Position numbers and translations under genes: made by a program. Below the pieces are notes generated by a model. It had not been told where the DNA came from. It searched no databases and saw nothing but the letters and a program-made list of their open reading frames with translations. A DNA stretch of 64,000 bases. It comes from Bacillus sp. MM2020_1. Lineage in GTDB: Bacteria > Bacillota > Bacilli > Bacillales > Cytobacillaceae. How positions within the stretch are numbered: position 1 is the stretch's first letter; the number at the start of each line of letters is the position of its first letter. Below are positions 17,230 to 25,701 of this stretch, piece after piece. The DNA is taken from the NCBI GenBank assembly GCA_011250595.1, contig JAANMP010000009.1, positions 62,001-126,000 of the forward strand. The letters run 5' to 3'.

Positions 17230-18471
17230 AAAAATAATTTCAATGGATGTGCCTTTACCAAGGGTGCTTTGTACCTTTGTTTTCCCATGATGTTTCTCAA
17301 TTATCCACTTAGCAATCGACAAGCCCAGCCCTGTTCCCTCGGCAGCCGTCCTTGCTTTATCACTCTGGTAGAAACGATCAAATATCTTTGGAATATCCTT
17401 TTCAGGAATCCCGATTCCGGTATCCTTAATTTTTAGAATGATGGAGGAGTGGTTCTGTAAACAGGAAAGCAGTATTTCCCCTCCTTCATTTGTATATTTC
17501 ATCGCATTGTCCAATAAAATGACGATTAACTGATGTATCCGAGCTTTATCTGCAAAAAATTGAACAGATTCTGATTCCTGCAATTGAAGCGACTTTTCTT
17601 GATACAAGGCAATTTCCTCGTACTGTTGAATAATCTCGCTCAAAAGTTCATCCAGTTGGAATACTTCCTTTTTGACTTCAATTTGATCAGAGTCCGATCT
17701 TGCTAGTGTCAATAAGTTGGTCACTAATTTGGAAAGTCGTCTTGATTCATTTGATATCGTTGATACATCAAGAATTCGTTCCTGAATCGTTGCTTTTGGG
17801 GCACGAAACAAGACATCAGTTTTCGCCTGGATGACAGCTAATGGGGTTCTTAACTCATGCGAAGCATCGGAAACGAACTCCGTCTGCTTTTTCCAAGCTT
17901 TTTTAATCGGGACAAGCGCCTTTCCCGCTAAAAAATATCCTGAAGCAACTGCACAGATGATTCCTACTCCCATCCCTATCAGCATAATCAACAATAGTCT
18001 GTCCAGTAATTCTTGTTCAGAGTTAACATTGCGAATGAATTGAACGGTTACTTTACCTAACTCTGGATGATCCACTTTGAGAGCAATATATCTAAACGAA
18101 AAATCATCTACATCCACATCGGTTAAGGTATTTATTGTTTTCGGGCGAATCAACTTCTCATTATCTTGGAAAATCTCCGAATCACGGTTTTGTTCCAACA
18201 TCAGCTGATTATTTTCGTCCCAAATGAGGGTCATGATCCGCGGGTCTCTCCCTTTAAACTTTGGAATGGGTCCCCCACTATTCTCACGGATTTCACCGGG
18301 TCCCTCCGTCTGATGTTGAAAATGATCAATCGATTCAAGTAATGATTGGTTAACATCCTTATATAATTTATTATCTGTGTAAAAATAAATGACCGTACCG
18401 AGGATGCTAATAAGTACAATAAATACTAATGAATTTAAAAATGTTAATTTAAGATGTGTTTGCCGAAACAT
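17209..18471 (-). CDS. Sensor histidine kinase
   Basis: This 420-residue protein has two membrane helices (about 13-33 and 155-177) flanking an extracytoplasmic domain of about 120 residues, a HAMP-like stretch, the HisKA phosphoacceptor SDASHELRTPLAVIQ near residue 205, N-box LLDNAMKYT near 325, G1 DTGIGIP and G2 GTGLGLSIAKWI. The signal is not known. It follows the response regulator by 8 nt, so the two are one system. Confidence 0.92.
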   Translation of the reverse strand: MFRQTHLKLTFLNSLVFIVLISILGTVIYFYTDNKLYKDVNQSLLESIDHFQHQTEGPGEIRENSGGPIPKFKGRDPRIMTLIWDENNQLMLEQNRDSEIFQDNEKLIRPKTINTLTDVDVDDFSFRYIALKVDHPELGKVTVQFIRNVNSEQELLDRLLLIMLIGMGVGIICAVASGYFLAGKALVPIKKAWKKQTEFVSDASHELRTPLAVIQAKTDVLFRAPKATIQERILDVSTISNESRRLSKLVTNLLTLARSDSDQIEVKKEVFQLDELLSEIIQQYEEIALYQEKSLQLQESESVQFFADKARIHQLIVILLDNAMKYTNEGGEILLSCLQNHSSIILKIKDTGIGIPEKDIPKIFDRFYQSDKARTAAEGTGLGLSIAKWIIEKHHGKTKVQSTLGKGTSIEIIFPKTQRS

Positions 18472-18479
18472 TTTAGCTC

Positions 18480-19151
18480 CTATTCTTCGTTCAACATATA
18501 GCCCACGCCACGAATCGTTTTAATATCCGTATGGTAGCCTGATGGTTCTAGTTTTTTACGGAGATGGTGCATGAATACTTCCACAATTGCGATGGTTGTA
18601 TCTGAGTCAAACCCCCATACACGGTCATAGATTTGTTCTTTTGTCAGAATAGCTCCTTTATTTTGAATCAAAAATTCTAGCAGCTCATATTGCTTGGCTG
18701 TCAGCTTTATCTGCTCACCATCGACGAGAATATCTCTTTCCTTCCCTAACAATTCGATGCCGCGAAATTGAATGGTTTGATTGGTTGTTAGGCTGCCACT
18801 TCTTCTTAACAACGCACGGATTCTGGCTTTCAATTCTGCGGCTTGAAACGGCTTCACCAAATAATCATCCCCGCCGCTATCGAGTCCCTGGACACGGTCT
18901 TCCAAGGAATCTCTGGCAGTAAGAAATAACACAGGTATTTTTAATCCTTCCTTCCGTATGGTCCGTAAAACTTCAAAACCATCAATCTCCGGAATCATGA
19001 CATCCAATAAAATGACATCATGGATATTCTGCATCGCTAAAAATAAAGCATCTTCCCCATTCGATGCTTGATCTACTTCAAACTCATCCGATAATAATTG
19101 AACGATCGAATCCAATAGTGGAAGATTATCTTCTACAACTAATAAACGCAT
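18480..19151 (-). CDS. OmpR/PhoB-family response regulator
   Basis: This 223-residue protein has a receiver domain with the acidic pocket (VVEDN), phospho-acceptor Asp50 in VILLDVMIPE and Lys in DDYLVKPF, then a winged-helix DNA-binding domain (about 125-222) with TAKQYELLEFL and the RGVGYMLNEE ending. It lies 114 nt downstream of the HlyD-like gene on the same strand and could be cotranscribed with it. Confidence 0.93.
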   Translation of the reverse strand: MRLLVVEDNLPLLDSIVQLLSDEFEVDQASNGEDALFLAMQNIHDVILLDVMIPEIDGFEVLRTIRKEGLKIPVLFLTARDSLEDRVQGLDSGGDDYLVKPFQAAELKARIRALLRRSGSLTTNQTIQFRGIELLGKERDILVDGEQIKLTAKQYELLEFLIQNKGAILTKEQIYDRVWGFDSDTTIAIVEVFMHHLRKKLEPSGYHTDIKTIRGVGYMLNEE

Positions 19152-19265
19152 ATTCTAACTCTCCTAAATAGTAAGGATAATATTTAATGATAATTATATA
19201 TCAAGCATAGCAATCGTAACATACTTCTTGATTACATCGTCACTTCTCTCAAACGAACCTCCAAC

Positions 19266-20213
19266 TTACTTCCCACCTGTACCGCCATAGGACCGGTTCA
19301 TTCTACCTGCATTTCCCACACCACCAAAAATACTTCCTGATGTATTACTAGTTGTATTATTTGATTTCGTTACTTTTGCTAATTGAGGCAGTATAACCGT
19401 TTCACCTTCTGAAACACCTTTTGTTATTTCCACATATTCTTCATTTGCTAACCCCGTTTGAACGGTTTTTTTTGCAGTTCCAGAGCTGTTACTGTCTGGG
19501 CTCGTTGAATGGAGAATCACATATTTCTGTTTGTTTGATGTATAAACAGCATCAAGTGGAACATAAAGGGCATCTTTTTTACTTTCCGTTTGAATTCTTG
19601 CTTCCGCACTCATTCCAACTTTAAGTTGATCTGGTTTGTCTATATGAATAGTAACATCATATGTGGAGACTCCGTTCGATGATGTTCCCTCTTCAGATAT
19701 AGCTGATACTTTACCAGTAAATTCTTGATCAGGAAACGCATTAATTGTTAGATTAACAGACTGCTTCTTTTTAATTTTATAAATATCAAGCTCATCAATT
19801 TGGACTACAGTTTGTAATTCGTTGTAATTTGTTACATGCGCAACTACTTGTCCATTCGTCACTCGCTCACCAGCTGAAACCGCGATTGTGGTAATAACTC
19901 CAGTGGCTGGTGCGGTTACAGGGTCACTTCCATCCCAAAAGGTAATTAATTCATCCCCTTTGTTTACTTTATCACCCACCGCAGCAAGCACTTCATCTAT
20001 TTCATTGTTTGCAAACTTTGTTTTGATATCTTCACTCGTTACGGCCTGAACAGTTCCTGAACCACTGATGTTAACGTTTAATGTACCTTTTTGAACAACT
20101 GACGTTCGAGCTTGTGCGGACACGGTTTGTGGGCTTAAAGCTAACGGTTTCCATTGATAGCCGACAAACCCTAAAACAACTACACTGCCTGCAATTAAAA
20201 TCCATTTTTTCAT
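19266..20213 (-). CDS. HlyD/RND-type membrane-fusion adaptor protein
   Basis: This 315-residue protein has an N-terminal signal anchor (residues 5-22). A split biotinyl-lipoyl-like domain follows (GTLNVNISGSGTVQA..., TGVITTIAVSAGERVTNGQVVAHV), with almost no hairpin between the halves. Then come beta-barrel repeats (YDVTIHIDKPDQLKVGMSAEARI) and a Gly/Asn-rich tail. It resembles YknX/MacA-type adaptors, but no ABC partner lies next to it. The nearest pump is the divergent MMPL transporter, and a two-component system follows downstream. Confidence 0.85.
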   Translation of the reverse strand: MKKWILIAGSVVVLGFVGYQWKPLALSPQTVSAQARTSVVQKGTLNVNISGSGTVQAVTSEDIKTKFANNEIDEVLAAVGDKVNKGDELITFWDGSDPVTAPATGVITTIAVSAGERVTNGQVVAHVTNYNELQTVVQIDELDIYKIKKKQSVNLTINAFPDQEFTGKVSAISEEGTSSNGVSTYDVTIHIDKPDQLKVGMSAEARIQTESKKDALYVPLDAVYTSNKQKYVILHSTSPDSNSSGTAKKTVQTGLANEEYVEITKGVSEGETVILPQLAKVTKSNNTTSNTSGSIFGGVGNAGRMNRSYGGTGGK

Positions 20214-20320
20214 AGTAACTTACTCCTTTTTGCGTTCCTGAATTCCCCCCAGGATGCCAAATATTCTAATCTACACCCATTATTATGTTTATTTCTTAAC
20301 TTTTCCTTAATAGTTCGGAA

Positions 20321-20380
20321 TTGACATCAATTTTTATTTTATTTATAGTTAAACAGGTGAATAGTTAAAGAGTTTAACTA
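20321..20380 (+). promoter_or_regulatory. Promoter and MarR operator of the marR-MMPL operon
   Basis: Consensus TTGACA (20321-20326), 17 nt, TATAGT (20344-20349). Just downstream is the palindrome TAGTTAAA-GAG-TTTAACTA (20362-20380). An extra half-site TAGTTAAA (20346-20353) overlaps the -10, 16 bp away. This is the expected layout for autorepression by the MarR protein encoded 31 bp later. Confidence 0.8.
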
Positions 20381-20410
20381 CTTTTTTTAAAATTAAAGAG
20401 GTGAACAATA

Positions 20411-20872
20411 ATGGATAAAAACATCATTCAGGAGTTAATTGACCGTTATGTGTCTGTTTCTTTTCAAGTACAAAAAAAAGCGGAATATTTAATCAAGGGA
20501 CAAATTGGCGACGACTTAACCAATGATCAGCACTACATATTAAGATATATTCATCAATCAAAGGATTGTACTTCCACGGAATTGGCCGATGCTTTCGAAG
20601 TAAATAAAAGTGCAATCACGGCAATCATTAATCGGATGGCAGACCGAGGTTTAATTCAAAGGACACGTGATGTAAATGACCGGAGGGTAGTTTACTTAAC
20701 GCTAACAAAGGAAGGTAATACTCTTTACGAAAATTGCCAAGAAAAAGTTCAGCTTCTCGTTGAATCAATTATTTCGCAATTTGACGAAACCGAAATTACC
20801 ACATTTATAAATACTTATGAGAAATTGGCTCAACTCTTAATCAACAAGAAACAGGAAGAACGGGAGGAATAA
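20411..20872 (+). CDS. MarR-family transcriptional regulator
   Basis: This 153-residue winged-helix protein has a recognition region STELADAFEVNKSAITAIINRMADRGLIQR and the wing RDVNDRRVVYLTLT. It is first in an operon with the MMPL pump, ending 4 nt before that start. It probably represses the operon through the palindrome at 20362-20380 until a ligand releases it. ATG 20411, GAGGTG upstream. Confidence 0.93.
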   Translation: MDKNIIQELIDRYVSVSFQVQKKAEYLIKGQIGDDLTNDQHYILRYIHQSKDCTSTELADAFEVNKSAITAIINRMADRGLIQRTRDVNDRRVVYLTLTKEGNTLYENCQEKVQLLVESIISQFDETEITTFINTYEKLAQLLINKKQEEREE

Positions 20873-20876
20873 ACAA

Positions 20877-23800
20877 GTGAGGGCAATTTTAAAGGGTAAA
20901 TGGTTCATCTTAGCTGCATGGATTGTTGTTATTGCAGTACTTTTCATGGTCGCTCCAAATATGGAGGCACTTGTACGGGAAAAGGGACAAATTACCGTAC
21001 CAGCAGGATATTCCTCAACCATAGCTGAAAAAATTCTCAAGGATGTCCAATCAAGTGAAAACAGCGGCAGTAGTCTTCAAACCGCCTTGGTTTTTCATAG
21101 TGATAAAAAGTTAACAAAAACTGATTTTGCAAATGCAGAAAAAGCTGTGAACGAGCTTGATAAAAACAAGGACCAACTTGGAATTTCCGAAATTTTAACT
21201 CATTTTAATGAAGTAAAGCTAAAAGATCAGTTTGTTTCAAAGGATAGTAAAACCATTCTTGTTTCTCTTAAGGTGAATGTGAAGGACCGCGAAGCAAAGG
21301 AAATTTCGGATGATTTATATCAAGCGATTGATGACATCAAGCTGGACCATTACTACACAGGAAACTGGGTCATCAGTGATGATCTTGTCACCAATTCTCA
21401 GGAAGGTTTGAAGAAAACAGAGGGTATTACTGTTGGATTCATCCTGATTGTACTCCTTCTTGTTTTTAGGTCGACTATTGCACCAATCATTCCGTTAGTG
21501 ACAGTTGGTTTCAGTTATCTTACGGCCCAATCGATCGTTTCTTTATTAGTGGATAAGGTTAACTTCCCGCTATCCACCTTTACGCAAATTTTCTTAGTTG
21601 CCGTCCTGTTTGGGATTGGAACCGACTATTGTATTTTGCTGCTCAGTCGTTTTAAAGAGGAAATGGCCAAAAATGATAGTGTCACAGAATCAATTATGGC
21701 AACCTATCGAACGGCTGGAAAAACAGTTTTCTTTAGTGGCGTTGCCGTTATGATCGGTTTTGCCTCGATTGGCTTTTCCACCTTTAAGCTTTATCAGTCA
21801 GCAGCTGCAGTGGCTGTCGGTGTGGCAATCCTACTGATTGCACTTGTAACCATCGTCCCCTTCTTTATGGCTGTGCTTGGTAAAAAACTATTCTGGCCAT
21901 CCAAGGGTAAACTTGAACATAGTGAAAGTAAATTTTGGGGATTTGCCGGAAAATTTGCGCTCGCACGTCCATTAATTGCTTTTATTATTGTCGGCATTAT
22001 TTCTGTACCTTTCTTGTTTTCCTATAAGGATCAATTATCATTTAATTCACTTGAGGAGATCAGCGATGATTTTTCCTCCATAAAAGGGTTTAATATCATT
22101 GCTGATTCCTTTGGCCCTGGTGAGGTAATGCCCACCCAAATTGTTATTAAAAATGATGATAAAATGAATACTTCTGAGTATATTTCCATTACGGAAAAAA
22201 TTAGTCAGGAGCTGGCTAAAGTAAATGATGTAGACACCGTTCGTTCTGTCACCCGTCCTACCGGTGAAACGATTGATGACTTATATCTGTCGAAACAGGT
22301 GGCAAGTCTAGGTGATGGAATTGGTCAAGGGAATGATGGGATTAAAAAAATCAGTGACGGCCTCGAAGAAGCAGGCACCCAAATGGCCGCTAATCAGCCG
22401 AAAATGGAGGAAGCCACTTCTGGTATAAACGAATTAATAAATGGAACAAGTAAACTAAAAAATGGGATGGGCGACATTCAAGGCGGATTAACCGTTATTG
22501 AAAAAGGACTAAAATCTGGTTCCGCTGGTTCTCAGCAGATTAAAGATGGGATGACCTTGGTTAAGACAAAATCTGCTGAAGTTTTAGCTGGTAGTAAACA
22601 ATTGCTCGCTGGTTATCAAAAGGCAAGTACAGGATTAGCTACCCTTCAAGGGAATTATGAAAAAGTAGCTACAGGATTAGATACATTGAACAAATCCCTA
22701 ACTGCAACCAATCAATATTTTGCTAATCTTGAAAAACAATATAGTGATATTGGGAAAAACCAAAATTATCAAGCTATCAAAATGACGGTTCAAGGGTCCC
22801 AAACTGCAACAAAGGAATTAGCAGGCGGATTACAGAAATTAAATGCAGGACTAACAGACGCGCAGGAAGGGATACAGTTTGCTAACAGTAAATTTGCTGA
22901 AATAACTGATGGCCAGAAAGCCCTGATTAGCGGGATGGAAGGACTGATAAATGGGATTTCCGACCTTGAAACAGGACTAGATAAAATGGCCGTAGGACAA
23001 GGAAAAGTCATTGACGGACTCCCTCAATTTACCGGAGGACTTTCCGGAATAAATGACGGGCAAAAGCAGCTCCTTACTGGCTTCCAAGACATGGGTGGGC
23101 AAATCACGCAGCTTTCTGATGGCTTAACCAAAAGTGCGGATGGATTAAATAAAGTTTCAGATGGCCTTAATTCTGCTCAAGATTATCTTTCCGAGGTATC
23201 TAAGCAGAAGCAAACTGGGTTTTACATTCCGCAGGAGGTCCTTGATGGTAAAGATTTCGAGCAATCACTGAATGCTTATATGTCAAATGACAGAAAAGTA
23301 ATGACCATTGATGTAATTTTTAATAAAAATCCATACTCGAATCAAGCGATCAATCGGATCCCTGAAATTAAGCAGGCAGTCAAACGTGTGATTAAGGATA
23401 CCAAACTCGAAAATGCTAAAGTTGCTGTTGGCGGGGTTTCGAGTATGCATAAAGACCTTGATTCTATATCAAAAGCGGATTATTCAAGAACTGTTCTATT
23501 CATGCTAATCGGAATTAGTATAATCTTAATCATTCTTCTCCGGTCACTGATTATGCCGCTTTACTTGATTGGGTCATTAGTTTTAACTTATTTTACTGCG
23601 ATGGCCATTTCAGAAAAGATTTTTGTTAATCTATTAGGCTATACAGGAATAAGTTGGGCGGTTCCCTTCTTTGCCTTTGTTATTTTAGTTGCTTTAGGAA
23701 TCGACTACAGTATTTTCTTAATGGATCGGTTTAACGAATACCGAAATATGCCGGTTCAAAAAGCAATTCTACTTTCGATGAAAAAAATGGGTACAGTTAT

Positions 23801-24017
23801 TATTTCTGCAGCGGTTATCTTAGGAGGTACATTTGCAGCGATGATGCCATCAGGTGTTTTATCCTTGGTTGAAATTGCTACGATTCTATTAATCGGCTTG
23901 GCTCTGTACTCACTAGTAGTGCTACCACTGTTTGTTCCTGTCATGGTAAAAACATTCGGTGAAGCCAACTGGTGGCCATTTCTAAAAGCTAAAGATCATG
24001 ACAATCCTATCGACTAA
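20877..24017 (+). CDS. MMPL/RND-family transporter with long extracytoplasmic repeat domain
   Basis: This 1046-residue protein, of the B. subtilis YdgH/YdfJ kind, has two halves each with about six membrane helices (1, 170-340; 355, 870-1030) and the GIGTDYCILLLSRF and ALGIDYSIFLMDRF proton-relay motifs. Between them (about 480-780) lies a long domain of heptad-like units around G-(L/M)-x-x-(I/L), as in YhgE/Pip proteins. The domain makes it longer than YdgH. It probably exports lipids or amphiphilic drugs. GTG 20877, GGGAGG 9 nt upstream; coupled to marR. Confidence 0.92.
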   Translation: MRAILKGKWFILAAWIVVIAVLFMVAPNMEALVREKGQITVPAGYSSTIAEKILKDVQSSENSGSSLQTALVFHSDKKLTKTDFANAEKAVNELDKNKDQLGISEILTHFNEVKLKDQFVSKDSKTILVSLKVNVKDREAKEISDDLYQAIDDIKLDHYYTGNWVISDDLVTNSQEGLKKTEGITVGFILIVLLLVFRSTIAPIIPLVTVGFSYLTAQSIVSLLVDKVNFPLSTFTQIFLVAVLFGIGTDYCILLLSRFKEEMAKNDSVTESIMATYRTAGKTVFFSGVAVMIGFASIGFSTFKLYQSAAAVAVGVAILLIALVTIVPFFMAVLGKKLFWPSKGKLEHSESKFWGFAGKFALARPLIAFIIVGIISVPFLFSYKDQLSFNSLEEISDDFSSIKGFNIIADSFGPGEVMPTQIVIKNDDKMNTSEYISITEKISQELAKVNDVDTVRSVTRPTGETIDDLYLSKQVASLGDGIGQGNDGIKKISDGLEEAGTQMAANQPKMEEATSGINELINGTSKLKNGMGDIQGGLTVIEKGLKSGSAGSQQIKDGMTLVKTKSAEVLAGSKQLLAGYQKASTGLATLQGNYEKVATGLDTLNKSLTATNQYFANLEKQYSDIGKNQNYQAIKMTVQGSQTATKELAGGLQKLNAGLTDAQEGIQFANSKFAEITDGQKALISGMEGLINGISDLETGLDKMAVGQGKVIDGLPQFTGGLSGINDGQKQLLTGFQDMGGQITQLSDGLTKSADGLNKVSDGLNSAQDYLSEVSKQKQTGFYIPQEVLDGKDFEQSLNAYMSNDRKVMTIDVIFNKNPYSNQAINRIPEIKQAVKRVIKDTKLENAKVAVGGVSSMHKDLDSISKADYSRTVLFMLIGISIILIILLRSLIMPLYLIGSLVLTYFTAMAISEKIFVNLLGYTGISWAVPFFAFVILVALGIDYSIFLMDRFNEYRNMPVQKAILLSMKKMGTVIISAAVILGGTFAAMMPSGVLSLVEIATILLIGLALYSLVVLPLFVPVMVKTFGEANWWPFLKAKDHDNPID

Positions 24018-24023
24018 TTAGTT

Positions 24024-24055
24024 GCGCTGGCCCATGGGTCAGCGTCCTTTTTTAC
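24024..24055 (+). terminator. Terminator after the MMPL gene
   Basis: CGCTGGCCC / GGGTCAGCG inverted repeat followed by CCTTTTTT. Confidence 0.75.
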
Positions 24056-24061
24056 CTTTTT

Positions 24062-24087
24062 TGAAACTTTTTCACTTTATTCTCGTA
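24062..24087 (+). promoter_or_regulatory. ECF-sigma (SigW-type) promoter of the TerD-TerB gene
   Basis: TGAAAC (24062-24067), exactly 16 nt, CGTA (24084-24087): an exact match to the SigW/SigM/SigX envelope-stress class. In B. subtilis the TerD-family yce operon is also controlled by ECF sigma factors, which supports the call. Leader of about 105 nt. Confidence 0.8.
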
Positions 24088-24199
24088 CATATAGAGTGTT
24101 AAGAATAATGAAGAAATATATCTTTCATGAAATTTTCCCCTTTTTCAAAAATACATTTATAATGTACATATGAACAAGAATCGATGAGGAGTGAAAAAA

Positions 24200-25657
24200 G
24201 TGGGTGTTACACTTAGCAAGGGCCAAAAGGTTGATTTAACCAAATCTCACCCCGGTCTGCAAAATGTCGTTGTCGGGTTAGGTTGGAATATTAGTCAGCA
24301 AGGATCCAATTTTGATTTAGATGCTTCAGCATTTTTATTAGGTCAAACCGGCACGGTGAACAGTGATCAGGATTTTGTATTTTATAACAATCCGTCAGGT
24401 GGAAATGGCTCGATTATCTATAGCGGGGACAATCGTACCGGTGCAGGAGCTCAAGATGATGAGCAGATCCGGATTGATTTAAACATGGTTCCCTCCCATA
24501 TTCACCGGGTTGCCTTCACGATAACTATCCATGATGCGCAAATGAAAGGGCAAAATTTCGGACAAATTACTGATTCTTATGTGCGAATATTTAATGAGAA
24601 TACAAATGAAGAATTATTGAGATTTAACCTTGGACGGGATTTCACTGTGGAAACCGCAATTGTAGCAGCGGAGCTCTACCGACATAACGGTGAATGGAAG
24701 TTTAATGCAATCGCCAGTGGCTTTCAAGGGGGGTTAGCTGCATTATGTCGGAACTTTGGTATTTCGGTTGACGACCCACCCGTGAGCGTCGCGTCGCCAC
24801 CATTTCAGCCAATGAATGGGCAACAAAGCCCGAATTTATATCAGCAAAATCAAGCAAATCCTAATCTTTTTCAGCAAAGTAATTCATACCAACAAAACCA
24901 AACAAGCCCTGGTTCATATCAGCAGCCTATACATCTTCAACCTGAATCATCCCATCAGCAACCCGCCTACGGATATCCGACTCAGTCTTATCCAGCGTCC
25001 ACAAATTCACACCAATCGTATGGTGGAGATGATATCATTTGCCCGCGCTGTCATTCATCCAATGTCAGGACAGGCAAAAAGGGATTCGGATTAGGCAAAG
25101 CGGCAATTGGTGGGTTAATCCTTGGACCTGTCGGCTTACTGGGCGGTTTTATTGGAAAAAATCAATTGAAGTTTTCTTGTAATAGCTGCGGCAATAACTG
25201 GTCCCCTTCACAAACAGATTACGCAGAGTGGGCGAATAATCAAAAGAGAAAAGCCCAAGAACTATTTAATCGTTATAAAAGTCAGGATGTACTTGATGCG
25301 GTGGTCGCAGCCTGTGCTTTAGTTGCGATGGCAGACGGATACTTGGATGCTTCTGAACGTCAGAAAATGATTGAATTCGTCAATTCAAGTGAGGAATTAC
25401 GCGTTTTTGACACCAATAAAGTCATCCAAAAGTTTAACTTTTTCATTGCTAAGCTTGAAAACGACCGAATGCTGGGTCGTGCAGAAGCATTTCGTGCACT
25501 CGGAAAAATAAGAACGAAACCGGAAATTGCTCGTCTTGTCGCCCGATATTGCATCGCAATTGGCTATGCCGATGGAAATTTTGACAACAATGAAAAACAA
25601 ATGGTAAGTGATATTTGTCGTGAACTTGGACTAAACCCTGCGGAGTTTTTATCATAA
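24200..25657 (+). CDS. TerD / zinc-ribbon / TerB fusion, tellurite-type stress protein
   Basis: This 485-residue protein has three parts. Residues 1-190 are a TerD Ca2+-binding domain (LSKGQKVDLTK, LDASAFLL, GDNRTGAGAQDDEQI). Residues 195-275 are a Gln/Pro/Ser-rich disordered linker. Residues 275-340 are a zinc ribbon (CPRCHSSN ... CNSCGNNW) split by a glycine-rich hydrophobic hairpin. The rest is a TerB-like helical domain with two ADGY/ADGN acidic metal loops. It stands alone rather than in a ter operon. GTG 24200 (AGGAG 8 nt upstream) gives the family's MGVTLSKGQ start. Confidence 0.88.
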   Translation: MGVTLSKGQKVDLTKSHPGLQNVVVGLGWNISQQGSNFDLDASAFLLGQTGTVNSDQDFVFYNNPSGGNGSIIYSGDNRTGAGAQDDEQIRIDLNMVPSHIHRVAFTITIHDAQMKGQNFGQITDSYVRIFNENTNEELLRFNLGRDFTVETAIVAAELYRHNGEWKFNAIASGFQGGLAALCRNFGISVDDPPVSVASPPFQPMNGQQSPNLYQQNQANPNLFQQSNSYQQNQTSPGSYQQPIHLQPESSHQQPAYGYPTQSYPASTNSHQSYGGDDIICPRCHSSNVRTGKKGFGLGKAAIGGLILGPVGLLGGFIGKNQLKFSCNSCGNNWSPSQTDYAEWANNQKRKAQELFNRYKSQDVLDAVVAACALVAMADGYLDASERQKMIEFVNSSEELRVFDTNKVIQKFNFFIAKLENDRMLGRAEAFRALGKIRTKPEIARLVARYCIAIGYADGNFDNNEKQMVSDICRELGLNPAEFLS

Positions 25658-25664
25658 AAACGGA

Positions 25665-25699
25665 AAAAAGCCTCTTTCCTTTCGGGATTGAGGCTTTTT
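25665..25699. terminator. Bidirectional terminator between terD-terB and selB
   Basis: AAAAGCCTC / GAGGCTTTTT stem with a 15-nt loop; A- and T-runs serve both strands. Confidence 0.85.
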
Positions 25700-25701
25700 A
25701 A

